A stretch of 64,000 nucleotides of DNA, taken from assembly GCA_027493945.1 (NCBI GenBank), contig JAOSJU010000001.1, positions 2,418,001-2,482,000 of the forward strand, written 5' to 3'. The translations under genes were made by a program, and so were the position numbers. The DNA is from Burkholderiaceae bacterium. GTDB taxonomy: Bacteria; Pseudomonadota; Gammaproteobacteria; Burkholderiales; Burkholderiaceae_E. Positions 21,029-30,736 of the stretch are shown here, one piece after another (the first letter of the stretch is position 1; each line of letters starts with the position of its first letter). The notes below the pieces were generated by a model. The model saw nothing but the letters and a program-made list of their open reading frames with translations. It did not search any database and had not been told where the DNA came from.

Positions 21029-21871
21029 TCATTCCTCGAGGTCGGACAGGTAGTCATGGATGAGTTCGATGCGCTCCATCCGCTTGCGGGCGTTCGGGCG
21101 CATTGCGGCCACGAGCGATGCACCGAGGTAGTTCACCGGGCTCATCGGCGCGACGTACGAATGGAAGATCGCCGACCCGGTGGTCGTGCAGCCGAGCACG
21201 ACGTCGGCTTGCCGGGCGAGCTCGGACACCGGCGAATCGGTCAGCAGCACCACGCGTGCGTTCGCCTGCCTTGCCACGCTGACGATCTGCCCGAGCAACC
21301 TGAGCCGGCGCCGGAAGTCGACGACGAACAGCGTGTCCTTGCTGCCGACGTCGGCCAGCACGTCGGCGATCTTGGCCGCGGAATTGTTCAGCAGCGAGAC
21401 GTTCGGCTTGGCATGCGAGAACAACGCGTGCGCATAGAAGGCGGTCGCATAGCCGTTGCGAAAGCCGACGACCCATATTCGCTGGGCGCTGCCGAGTGCC
21501 GAGATCGCGGACCGGACTTCCTCGCTGCCGAGGTTCTGGAGCGTGGTGGCCGGGTTCTGCGCGTCGATCGACACATGGCGCGCGAGTGCCGATGCGCTGC
21601 CGCCCAGCTTCGCCACGCCCTCGAGCCCCACGAGCGGCGATTCGGCGGGGGCATTGGCGCGGACATCGTCGCGGAAATGGTTGAAGTCCCGGTAGCCGAT
21701 GCGGCGGAAGAAGCGCGCCGCGGTGGCCTTCGAGACACCGGCGAATTCCGCCAGTTCGGTCGCCGAGTACGAGGCGAGCCTGGACTGGCGCTGCATGACA
21801 GCGTCGGCCAGCTTGCGCTCGGAAGGCAAGAGATCGTCGTACGCAGCGAGGATCAGCTCGCGCAGCTTCAT
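21029..21871 (-). CDS. MurR/RpiR family transcriptional regulator
   Basis: The 280-residue regulator has an N-terminal RpiR helix-turn-helix (LLPSERKLADAVMQ, YSATELAEFAGVSKATAARFFRRIGYRDFNHFRDDV, about residues 13-64) and a C-terminal SIS domain (RIWVVGFRNGYATAFYAHALF and VVLLTDSPVSELARQADVVL). SIS domains usually sense phosphosugars, but members also control amino-acid and nitrogen catabolism. It is the first gene of the carbamoylase operon and lies just downstream of a promoter with a perfect 24 bp palindrome, so autoregulation is likely. The start follows GGAGGAGGC. Confidence 0.9.
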   Translation of the reverse strand: MKLRELILAAYDDLLPSERKLADAVMQRQSRLASYSATELAEFAGVSKATAARFFRRIGYRDFNHFRDDVRANAPAESPLVGLEGVAKLGGSASALARHVSIDAQNPATTLQNLGSEEVRSAISALGSAQRIWVVGFRNGYATAFYAHALFSHAKPNVSLLNNSAAKIADVLADVGSKDTLFVVDFRRRLRLLGQIVSVARQANARVVLLTDSPVSELARQADVVLGCTTTGSAIFHSYVAPMSPVNYLGASLVAAMRPNARKRMERIELIHDYLSDLEE

Positions 21872-21941
21872 CGGACCAGGCCTCCTCCGGCTTGACGGTG
21901 CAATGCGCCTCCTGTGCCGTTGTCGCCCGGCACTTCGGAGC

Positions 21942-21997
21942 GTTCTGGAACGGATGTTCCAGAACGTATTAACGCTGAAACAGATGTTGCATGTCAA
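21942..21997 (-). promoter_or_regulatory. Promoter and palindromic operator of the RpiR/carbamoylase operon
   Basis: On the minus strand, a perfect TTGACA (21997-21992) and GTTAAT (21973-21968) are separated by 18 bp. Immediately downstream is the perfect inverted repeat GTTCTGGAAC-4 bp-GTTCCAGAAC (21942-21965), placed at the start point, where a bound dimer would block initiation. The RpiR protein encoded 71 bp downstream is the natural candidate to bind it. This is inferred from position and symmetry. Confidence 0.7.
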
Positions 21998-22088
21998 GCC
22001 CTGGCGCGGGCCAGCGCCAGGCTGCACTCAGCCGGGCGCAACGGGTGCTGTGCGAAGGTGGTGAAGGCTGGCGTCGCGGCCGAGCGGT

Positions 22089-22421
22089 TCAGCTCGAGCG
22101 CGGCGCCGGCTCGGCCGTCAGCCCGGCCGCGCGCAGCGTCGCGCGCAAGCGCTGGACTTCCTCGATCAGGTCGGCGACCAGGGCCGCGAGTTCCTCGTTG
22201 GCATCGAAGTCGCGTTCGAGTGCGGCCATGCGCCGCGCGCGCACCAGTTGCGCGCTGGCGAAGCGCCATTCGCTCGCGACGCCCGATCCGCATTCGAGAA
22301 GGCCGGCCTGCACGCGCATCTCGATCCAGCGCGGTTCGACCGCGCAGGCGCGGGCCAGTTCGTCGAGGGTGAGCATCGCCTCGTCGATCACGGCCCCGCT
22401 CAGGATGTCGTCGGATGTCAT
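22089..22421 (-). CDS. cbpM: Chaperone modulator CbpM-like protein (MerR-type fold)
   Basis: The 110-residue protein has the MerR-like N-terminus of CbpM (ILSGAVIDEAMLTLDELARACAVEPRWIEMRVQAGLLE) followed by a helical C-terminus (LVADLIEEVQRLRATLRAAGL). In E. coli CbpM binds the J-domain of CbpA and blocks its co-chaperone and DNA-binding activities. It lies 20 bp downstream of the cbpA-like gene in the same direction, the standard arrangement. Confidence 0.85.
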   Translation of the reverse strand: MTSDDILSGAVIDEAMLTLDELARACAVEPRWIEMRVQAGLLECGSGVASEWRFASAQLVRARRMAALERDFDANEELAALVADLIEEVQRLRATLRAAGLTAEPAPRSS

Positions 22422-22441
22422 GGTTCGGGCTCCGCTCGGGT

Positions 22442-23380
22442 TCAGCCGCGGCGCGGATCGAAGGCGAGTTCGCGCGCCATCTGCTCGTAGAGCCTGCGCG
22501 CCTTGTCGTTGTCGGCCGGCGGCAGCACGACCGCGAGCTCCAGATACAGCGAGCCGGGCGGATCGCCCGGAATGCCGCGCCCCTTCAGGCGCAGCTTTCG
22601 TCCCGCCTGCGAGCCGGCCGGCACGCTCACCTGCACCCGGCCCGACGGCGTCGGCGCTTCGATCGTCGCGCCGAGCGCGGCCTCCCGGGGCGCCACCGGC
22701 AGCGTCGCGTAGACGTCGCGTCCCTGGATGCGGTAACGCGGATCGGGGCGGAACTGCACTTCGAGATACAGATCGCCCGCGGGGCCGCCGCCGATGCCCG
22801 GCGCGCCCTGTCCGGCGAGGCGGATCTGCTGGCCCTCGGCGAGCCCTTTGGGGATGCGCACGTTGAGCACGCGCTCCTCGGCGACCACCTGGCCGGCCTT
22901 GTCGAGCCGTGCGCCGCGCAGTGTGATCGCGCGGGTGGCGCCCTCGTACACGTCGGCCAGGTCGATCATGATCCGCGCGTGGTGGTCGCCGCCGCGCATC
23001 CGGTGCGCGCCGGCGCGGCCCGGGCCCCGGGCCTGGCCGGCGCGGCCGAACAGGCTCGAGAAGAAGTCGCTGAAGGCCTCGTCGTGCGTCTCCGGCCCGC
23101 CGCGACCGGAGAACTCGAAGCCCGTGCCCCAGTCGGGCGGCGGCTGGAATTCCTGTCCGGCGCCGTAGCGATTGCCGAGTTCGTCGTAGGCGGTGCGCTT
23201 TTCGGGGTCGGACAGCACCGCGTAGGCCTCGTTGACCTCGCGCATGCGCGCCTCGGCGTCGGCCTCCTTGCTGACGTCGGGATGGTACTTGCGCGCCAGC
23301 TTGCGGTACGCCTTCTTGATCTCGTCGGCCGACGCGCCGCGCGCGACACCGAGGCTCTGGTAATAATCACGGAACTCCAT
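22442..23380 (-). CDS. cbpA: DnaJ-class curved DNA-binding protein CbpA
   Basis: The 312-residue co-chaperone has an N-terminal J-domain (MEFRDYYQSLGVARGASADEIKKAYRK, with the key HPD in KYHPDVSKE), a Gly/Phe-rich linker (GTGFEFSGRGG, FSSLFGRAG) and two DnaJ C-terminal beta domains (RVLNVRIPKGLAEGQQIRLAGQG, LYLEVQF). It lacks the cysteine-rich zinc domain of DnaJ, which marks it as CbpA type: it stimulates DnaK ATPase and binds curved DNA. The upstream ribosome site is weak (TTGCGGCG). Confidence 0.93.
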   Translation of the reverse strand: MEFRDYYQSLGVARGASADEIKKAYRKLARKYHPDVSKEADAEARMREVNEAYAVLSDPEKRTAYDELGNRYGAGQEFQPPPDWGTGFEFSGRGGPETHDEAFSDFFSSLFGRAGQARGPGRAGAHRMRGGDHHARIMIDLADVYEGATRAITLRGARLDKAGQVVAEERVLNVRIPKGLAEGQQIRLAGQGAPGIGGGPAGDLYLEVQFRPDPRYRIQGRDVYATLPVAPREAALGATIEAPTPSGRVQVSVPAGSQAGRKLRLKGRGIPGDPPGSLYLELAVVLPPADNDKARRLYEQMARELAFDPRRG

Positions 23381-23506
23381 CGCCGCAAGGCTAAGACGGG
23401 CGCCGACCGGGGTCAAATCCGTTTGCCCCCGGGAACGCGGCGGGGGTGCGATGCATCCAATGTGCGAGAACCGGTGTCCACGCACCGCCAGACCGAGGGA
23501 GCACCG

Positions 23507-24205
23507 ATGACACTCGCAGCGGTTTTCGCCCCAGACCAGCCGCAGGATTCCGACGCCGCGCTGGCGCGGGCCGTCGCGGCCGGCGATCGGCGCGCGCTCG
23601 CCGTGCTGATGAAGCGCTACAACCAGTTGCTGTTTCGCACCGCGCGCAGCATTCTGAGGAACGAAGCGGACGCCGAGGACGCCGTCCAGGACGCGTGGCT
23701 GCATGCCCGGCACGCGATGGGCGATTTCCGCTCCGAGGCGAAGCTGTCGACGCGGCTGGTGCGCATCGCGGTCAACGAATCGCTGGGCCGCCTGCGCGTC
23801 GCGCGTCGAAGCGCCGACGTGATCCCCCTCGATACCACCGGCGAGGGCGTCGAGCCTTTCGCCGCGGAGGCGAACATGCAGCAGCCCGAATCCGAGCGGC
23901 CCGAATCGGTGGCCGAGCGCGGCGAACTGCGGCGCATTCTCGAAGAGCGCATCGACGGCCTGCCCGAGGCGTTCCGCTCGGTGTTCGTGCTGCGCGCGGT
24001 GCAGGACATGAGCGTCGACGAAGTCGCCGCGTGCCTGGGCTTGCCCGAGGCCACGGTGCGTACCCGTCACTTCCGCGCCCGCGCGATGCTGCGCGACGCG
24101 CTGGCGCGCGAGATCGACCTGGCGGTGGCCGATGCGTTCTCGTTCGCCGGCGCGCGCTGCGACCGCATCAGTGCGCGCGTGCTCGCGCGGCTCGACGGCG
24201 GCTGA
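23507..24205 (+). CDS. ECF-type RNA polymerase sigma factor
   Basis: This 232-residue sigma-70 family member has region 2 (VLMKRYNQLLFRTARSILRNEADAEDAVQDAWLHA, about residues 39-73) and region 4 (RIDGLPEAFRSVFVLRAVQDMSVDEVAACLGLPEATVRTRHFRAR). No anti-sigma factor is adjacent; instead a ferritin-like lipoprotein and a cytochrome c follow. A GAGGGAG ribosome site precedes the ATG. The 110 bp before the ferritin-like gene may carry the promoter this sigma factor reads. Role in oxidative or metal stress is a guess from context. Confidence 0.9.
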   Translation: MTLAAVFAPDQPQDSDAALARAVAAGDRRALAVLMKRYNQLLFRTARSILRNEADAEDAVQDAWLHARHAMGDFRSEAKLSTRLVRIAVNESLGRLRVARRSADVIPLDTTGEGVEPFAAEANMQQPESERPESVAERGELRRILEERIDGLPEAFRSVFVLRAVQDMSVDEVAACLGLPEATVRTRHFRARAMLRDALAREIDLAVADAFSFAGARCDRISARVLARLDGG

Positions 24206-24315
24206 CGACCGCGGGCCGGCGACGGCCCGATCCCCCGAATCCGGCGCATTGCGCCGCCACGGCCCCTTCGAGCGGGCCAAAGCCCTCCTCTTGTCCAACG
24301 AAACGGAGCAAAGCC

Positions 24316-24894
24316 ATGTCATTCATCGTTCGAACCGAAGGTCTCGTCGTTCCCGCCGGTCGCCGTGCGCTGATCGGCCAGTCGGTGCGCCTGCTCTCCG
24401 GCGCGGCGGTCGCGCTGCTCGCGGGCTGCCAAGCGCTGGCCGCCGGCAGCAACGACGCGACCGCGCAGGACGTGCGCATCCTGAACACCGCGCTCGGCGC
24501 CGAACTCGAAGCCGTCGCCGCCTATCAGCTGGCGGCCGACAGCGGCCTGCTGCAAAAACCGGTGCGCGAACTCGCCCTGACCTTCCAGGGTCACCACAAG
24601 GAGCACGCCGACGTATTGGCCAAGACCGTGGCGAAGCTCGGCGGCCACGCGGTGTCGCCGAAGGACAAGTACGTCTTCCCGACCGAGACGCTGAAGGCGC
24701 AGGCCGACGTGCTGCGCTTCGCGGCCACGCTGGAGAAAGGCGCGGTCAGCGCCTACCTGGGCGCCGTGCCGGTGTTCGGCAATCGCGACCTGGCGAAAGC
24801 CGCGGCCAGCATCCTCGGCGACGAGGCGATGCACTGGGCGGTGCTGCGCAATGCGGTGGGCGAGGCGCCGGTGCCCGCCGCGTTCGTGTCGTGA
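24316..24894 (+). CDS. Ferritin-like domain protein, predicted exported lipoprotein
   Basis: The 192-residue protein starts with an RR-containing signal (GRRALIGQSVRLLSGAAVALLAGC), so a Tat-like lipoprotein signal ending at the Cys is plausible. The mature part is a four-helix ferritin-2-like bundle with paired ligand motifs: Glu in GAELEAVAAYQ, HHKEH, Glu in LEKGAVSAYLG and ExxH in GDEAMHWAVL. Such proteins bind a di-iron centre. Its stop overlaps the cytochrome c start (GTGA), so the two are translationally coupled and probably form a periplasmic redox pair. Confidence 0.85.
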   Translation: MSFIVRTEGLVVPAGRRALIGQSVRLLSGAAVALLAGCQALAAGSNDATAQDVRILNTALGAELEAVAAYQLAADSGLLQKPVRELALTFQGHHKEHADVLAKTVAKLGGHAVSPKDKYVFPTETLKAQADVLRFAATLEKGAVSAYLGAVPVFGNRDLAKAAASILGDEAMHWAVLRNAVGEAPVPAAFVS

Positions 24895-25295
24895 AGCGCG
24901 CGAGCGGGCTGGGCGCGGCGGCAATCGCGGTCGGCGTCTGGCTGGCCGCGGCACCGGCGGCTATGGCGGCAGCGTCCGCGGTGCGCGGCGAGCAGATCTG
25001 GTCGCGCTGCCAGGCCTGCCACGCGCTGCAGTACGACCGGACCGGCCCGCGGCACTGCGGGCTGTTCGGCCGGAGGGCGGGAAGCGTGCCCGGCTTCGAC
25101 TACTCGCCGGCGATGAAGCGATCGGGCATCGTGTGGAACACGGCGACGCTCGACCGGTTCATCGCCGATCCGCTGGGCACCGTGCCGGGCACGACGATGG
25201 GTTATGCGGGCGTTGCCGACCCACAGGAGCGGGCCGACCTGATCGCGTTCCTGCGCGACGCGAAGTGCGGCAAGGACACCGGCCTGGGAAGGTAG
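24891..25295 (+). CDS. Periplasmic c-type cytochrome (class I)
   Basis: The 134-residue product begins at GTG (VKRASGLGAAAIAVGVWLAAAPAAMAA), a signal peptide, and has one heme-binding CxxCH (WSRCQACHAL, about residues 40-44). The likely distal Met ligand is in PGTTMGYAGVAD, followed by a terminal helix ERADLIAFLRDA. The layout is that of small mitochondrial-type cytochromes c (GPRHCGLFGRRAG). It is translationally coupled to the ferritin-like lipoprotein and may deliver or accept its electrons; this is inference. Confidence 0.9.
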   Translation: MKRASGLGAAAIAVGVWLAAAPAAMAAASAVRGEQIWSRCQACHALQYDRTGPRHCGLFGRRAGSVPGFDYSPAMKRSGIVWNTATLDRFIADPLGTVPGTTMGYAGVADPQERADLIAFLRDAKCGKDTGLGR

Positions 25296-25335
25296 CGGGG
25301 TTGCTAGAATCCGGGTCCGCCCCGGCAGCACCCCG

Positions 25336-27388
25336 ATGTCCGAACAGCTCAATCCCGCGCAGCGCGAAGCGATCCGCTATCTCGACGGTCCCTGCCTCGT
25401 CATCGCCGGCGCCGGCAGCGGCAAGACGCGCGTCATTACGCGGAAGATCGCGCACCTGGTCGCCTCGGGCTTCGACCCCCAGGCGATCGGCGCGATCACC
25501 TTCACCAACAAGGCCGCGCAGGAGATGGCCGAGCGGCTCGGCAAGATGCTGAAATGGCCCGGAGGGCGGCGCCCGCTGGTGAGCACTTTCCATTCGCTGG
25601 GCGTGCAGATGCTGCGCCGCGACGGCCAGTCGCTGGGCCTGAAGCGCAACTTCTCGATCCTCGACGCCGACGACGCGGCCAACATCCTGCAGCAGGCGCT
25701 GGGCACCACCGACCGCAAGGTGGCGCGTGCCGCGCAGCACCGTATCTCTCTGTGGAAGAACGCGCTGGTCGATCCCGACCGGGCGGCCGCCGAAGCGCAA
25801 GACAGCCTCGGGCACGGCATCGCACGCGCGTATCGAGACTACGCCGCGACGCTGGCCGCCTACCAGTCGGTGGACTTCGACGACCTGATCGGCCTGCCGG
25901 TGCGCCTGCTGCGCGAGCATCCCGACGTGGCGCAGGCCTGGCGCGAGAAATTGCGCTACCTGCTGGTCGACGAATACCAGGACACCAACGCCTGCCAGTA
26001 CGAGTTGCTGAAGCTTCTCGTGGGCCCGCGCGCGGCCTTCACCGCGGTGGGCGACGACGACCAGTCGATCTACGGCTGGCGCGGTGCGACGCTGGAGAAC
26101 CTGAACCGGCTGTCGACCGACTATTCGGGCCTGAAGGTCGTCAAGCTCGAGCAGAACTACCGCTCGAGCGTCAGCATCCTGACCGCGGCGAACCGGCTGA
26201 TCGCGCACAACCCGAAGCTGCACGAGAAGAAGCTGTGGTCCGAGCACGGCATCGGCGACCCGGTGCAGGTGGTGCCGTGCGAGCACGACGAGGCCGAGGC
26301 CGAATCGGTGGCGATGCGGCTGCAGGCGCATCGCTTCGAGCGCCGTACGAAGTTCTCCGACTACGCGATCCTGTACCGCGGCAACCACCAGGCGCGCGTG
26401 TTCGAGCAGGTGCTGCGCAAGGAAAAGATTCCCTATGTGCTCTCGGGCGGCCAGTCGTTCTTCGAGCGCGCCGAGATCCGCGACCTGATGGCCTGGCTGC
26501 GCCTGCTCGCCAACGACGACGACGATCCGGCGTTCATCCGCGCGGTCACCACGCCGAAGCGCGGCGTCGGCACGACGACGCTGCAGGCGCTGGGCACCTA
26601 CGCGGGCGAGCGGCACGTCTCGATGTTCGCGGCGCTGTTCGAGACCGGCGCCGAGCAGCGCATCGCGCCGCGCCAGCTCGAGCCGCTGCGCGAGTTCGGC
26701 AACTTCGTCAATCGCATCGGCTGGCGTGCCGCGCGCGAGCCGGCCGCGCAGGTGCTCGACGACCTGCTGAACGCGATCGACTACCGCTCGCACCTGTTCG
26801 CGACCGCCGACGACAAGGTCGCGGCGACGTGCTGGCAGAACGTGTCCGATTTCGTCGACTGGCTGAAGAAGCGCGCCGAGGACGACGGCGCCACGCTGCT
26901 GCAGCTCGCGCAGACGGTGTCGCTGCTGTCGCAGCTCGATCGCAAGGACGGCGAGGCCGACGCGGTGCGGCTGACGACGATCCACGCATCGAAGGGGCTG
27001 GAGTTTCCGCACGTGTTCGTGGTCGGCTGCGAAGAAGGGCTGCTGCCGCACCATGGCGGCGCCGCGGCCGCGGCGAGCGACGCGGGGGATGACGAGGCGA
27101 GCGACGGCAAGGCGGCGACGGTGGACGCCGCGGCGGCGCGCATCGAGGAAGAGCGCCGGCTGATGTACGTCGCGGTCACCCGCGCGCAACGCAGCCTCAC
27201 GCTCACCTGGTGCCGCGAGCGCAAGCGAGGGCGGGAGAAGTACCGCGCAGCTGCCGTCGCGCTTTCTTGCCGAGATGCAGCTCGACGCGCGGCCGAACGC
27301 TGCGGCGACGGTCGGTGTCGAGGCGGCCAGGGCGAAACTCGCCGGCCTGCGGGAAATGCTGGGGCAGAGGCGCGCGCAGCCGGGCTGA
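25336..27388 (+). CDS. rep: ATP-dependent DNA helicase Rep (frameshifted near its 3' end)
   Basis: Rep is a superfamily 1A 3'-to-5' helicase that clears proteins ahead of forks. Motifs are in order: LNPAQREAIRYL (Q motif), Walker A AGAGSGKTRV, TFTNKAAQEM, VDEYQDTN, GDDDQSIYGWRGA, QNYRSS, LTTIHASKGLEF and YVAVTRAQ. The main frame runs on into the following gene because of a shift near 27249; in another frame the expected Rep tail QLPSRFLAEMQLD to LGQRRAQPG ends at 27388. The single lost base is probably a sequencing error. A TAGAAT box (25305-25310) lies upstream. Confidence 0.92.
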
Positions 27389-27453
27389 GCGCCGGCATCG
27401 TCTATCCTTTCGGCGGTGCGCCTTCCTTCAGCCTTCAACGGAACCGAGCGACG

Positions 27454-28152
27454 ATGGGACTGTTCAGACGAGACGGGCCGGTGGTCTTCGAGCGCCATGC
27501 CTTTGGCAGGCGCAGGTCGCGCAGCGTGCCGCGCTGGGTGCTCTGGCTGGTGGCGGGCATCGTCGTCGGCGCCGGCGGCCTCTTCTATGTGCAGGAGGAA
27601 TACCTGCCGCCGCGGCTCACGCCGGCGGAGTCGCAGCGCCTGCAGACCCGCGTCGGCGAGCTCGACGCCGAGCGGCAGCGTTTGCAGGCTGCGCTCGACA
27701 AGGCGATTGCCGAAGCGAAGGCCGCGCAGGGCGGCGGCGAGCGGCTGGCCGCCGAGCTGGCCGATGCGCGGCAGTTGGTCGAGCGACTGCGCGCCGACCT
27801 CGCGCTGTTCGACGAGGTGCTGCCGCCCGACCCGCGTGGAGGCGCAGTGTCGGTGCGCGCGGCGAAATTCTCCAACGACGACGGCCGGCTCGCCTACCAC
27901 GTGCTGCTCACCCGCGAGCGCAAGGGCGGCAAGCCGTTGGCGGGGGCGATGGTCCTGGTGGTGGCCGGCGAGCGCGCCGGCCGCAACGAGACGATCGACC
28001 TCGGGCCGGTCGAGGTGTCGCTCGCCGGCTATCAGCACCTGCGCGGCAGCCTGCCGCTGCCGGCGGGGTTCGCAGCGCGCCAGGTGACGATTCGCGTGCT
28101 CGACCGCGCGGGCGGCACCCTGCAGGGCATGCGCGTCCTCAACGTGCGTTGA
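27454..28152 (+). CDS. DUF6776 family inner-membrane protein
   Basis: The 232-residue protein has a basic cytoplasmic N-terminus (MGLFRRDGPVVFERHAFGRRRSRS), one membrane helix (WVLWLVAGIVVGAGGLFYV, about residues 31-49), a long heptad-like coiled coil (about 65-130, SQRLQTRVGELDAERQRLQAALD and onward) and a C-terminal beta-rich domain ending RVLNVR. Its ATG and separate length are clear despite the rep frame reading through into it. The function is unknown; topology suggests a bitopic protein with a periplasmic domain. Confidence 0.8.
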   Translation: MGLFRRDGPVVFERHAFGRRRSRSVPRWVLWLVAGIVVGAGGLFYVQEEYLPPRLTPAESQRLQTRVGELDAERQRLQAALDKAIAEAKAAQGGGERLAAELADARQLVERLRADLALFDEVLPPDPRGGAVSVRAAKFSNDDGRLAYHVLLTRERKGGKPLAGAMVLVVAGERAGRNETIDLGPVEVSLAGYQHLRGSLPLPAGFAARQVTIRVLDRAGGTLQGMRVLNVR

Positions 28153-28200
28153 CGACCCGGATCGGCGCGCCGTCGAGCGAGGCGGCGATGCGCGAGCGCA

Positions 28201-28977
28201 TCAGTATTTCTCCCTGATCGGCTTCACCGGTCCGGTGAAGCGCTCCGCGCCCGGCTTGCCCTTCATCGGCGGCAACTCGAACGGCTCGATCGGCACCTGG
28301 CGATCCGGCACCTGGTCGAGCAGGTGGCGGATCAGGTTCAGGCGAGCGCGGCGCTGGTCGTCGAAGTTCACGACGAACCACGGCGCGTGCTTCGTGTGCG
28401 TGGCCTCGAACATGGCGTCGCGCGCGCGCCCGTACTCCGCGTAGAGCTCGCGCGACTTCAGGTCGATCGGCGAGAGCTTCCAGCGCTTGAGCGGGTCTTC
28501 GGCGCGCTCGGCGAAGCGTTCTTCCTGGTGCGCCTGGTCGACCGCCAGCCAGTACTTGTAGAGCAGGATGCCGTCGTCGACCAGCAGCTTCTCGAACACC
28601 GGCACCTGCTTCAGGAACAGCCGGTACTGCTCGTCGGTGCAAAAGCCCATCACCTTCTCGACACCGGCGCGGTTGTACCAGCTGCGGTCGAACAGCACCA
28701 GCTCGCCGGCGGCCGGCAGGTGCGCGGCGTAGCGCTGGAAGTACCACTGGGTGCTCTCGCGCTCGGTGGGCCTGGGCAGCGCGGCGATGCGCACCTGGCG
28801 CGGATTCAGGTACTCGGCGATCGTGTGGATCACGCCGCCCTTGCCGGCGGTGTCGCGGCCTTCGAGCAGCACCATCATCCGTGTGCCGGTGTGAGCGAGC
28901 CAGTGCGCGAGGTCGTTCAGTTCGAGCTGCAGCGGCTCGAGCTCCGCCTCGAATTCCTTCTTCTTCATCGGCTTCAT
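28201..28977 (-). CDS. ppk2: Polyphosphate kinase 2
   Basis: PPK2 transfers phosphate between polyphosphate and nucleotides (often GDP or ADP). The 258-residue single-domain protein has Walker A LLEGRDTAGKGGVI (about residues 37-50), the Walker B/lid block LVLFDRSWYNRAGVE and LVDDGILLYKYWLAVDQAHQ. The size and single domain match class I PPK2. It is divergent from the PAS-sigma54 activator gene, with about 110 bp between. Substrate preference cannot be told from sequence. Confidence 0.93.
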   Translation of the reverse strand: MKPMKKKEFEAELEPLQLELNDLAHWLAHTGTRMMVLLEGRDTAGKGGVIHTIAEYLNPRQVRIAALPRPTERESTQWYFQRYAAHLPAAGELVLFDRSWYNRAGVEKVMGFCTDEQYRLFLKQVPVFEKLLVDDGILLYKYWLAVDQAHQEERFAERAEDPLKRWKLSPIDLKSRELYAEYGRARDAMFEATHTKHAPWFVVNFDDQRRARLNLIRHLLDQVPDRQVPIEPFELPPMKGKPGAERFTGPVKPIREKY

Positions 28978-29087
28978 CGCCGGGCCCCCTTCGCGCGTTC
29001 CGGCACAGCATAGCCGGAGTCGCGGCGCGGCGCCGGCCGCGCGCCTCGCGGCAGGCCGCGAGCCATTCCATGGGCTATGATCGTCCG

Positions 29088-30605
<1,518 letters not shown>

Positions 30606-30736
30606 CCGAGGCTCATCCGGCGAGCCCGCCGAGGCATGGGCTGGCTCGATGGTGCGGTTTGTCGACCTGCCGCGACCTGCGGGCTACACTCCCGCCACGA
30701 CCCGAAAACCTGGCCCGAAACAGGTGCCCGCCCCCG

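Noticed and set aside
25336..28152. A 938-residue Rep-DUF6776 fusion protein
   Set aside because: The fusion arises from a frameshift: the normal Rep tail exists in another frame and ends at 27388, and the second gene has its own ATG at 27454.
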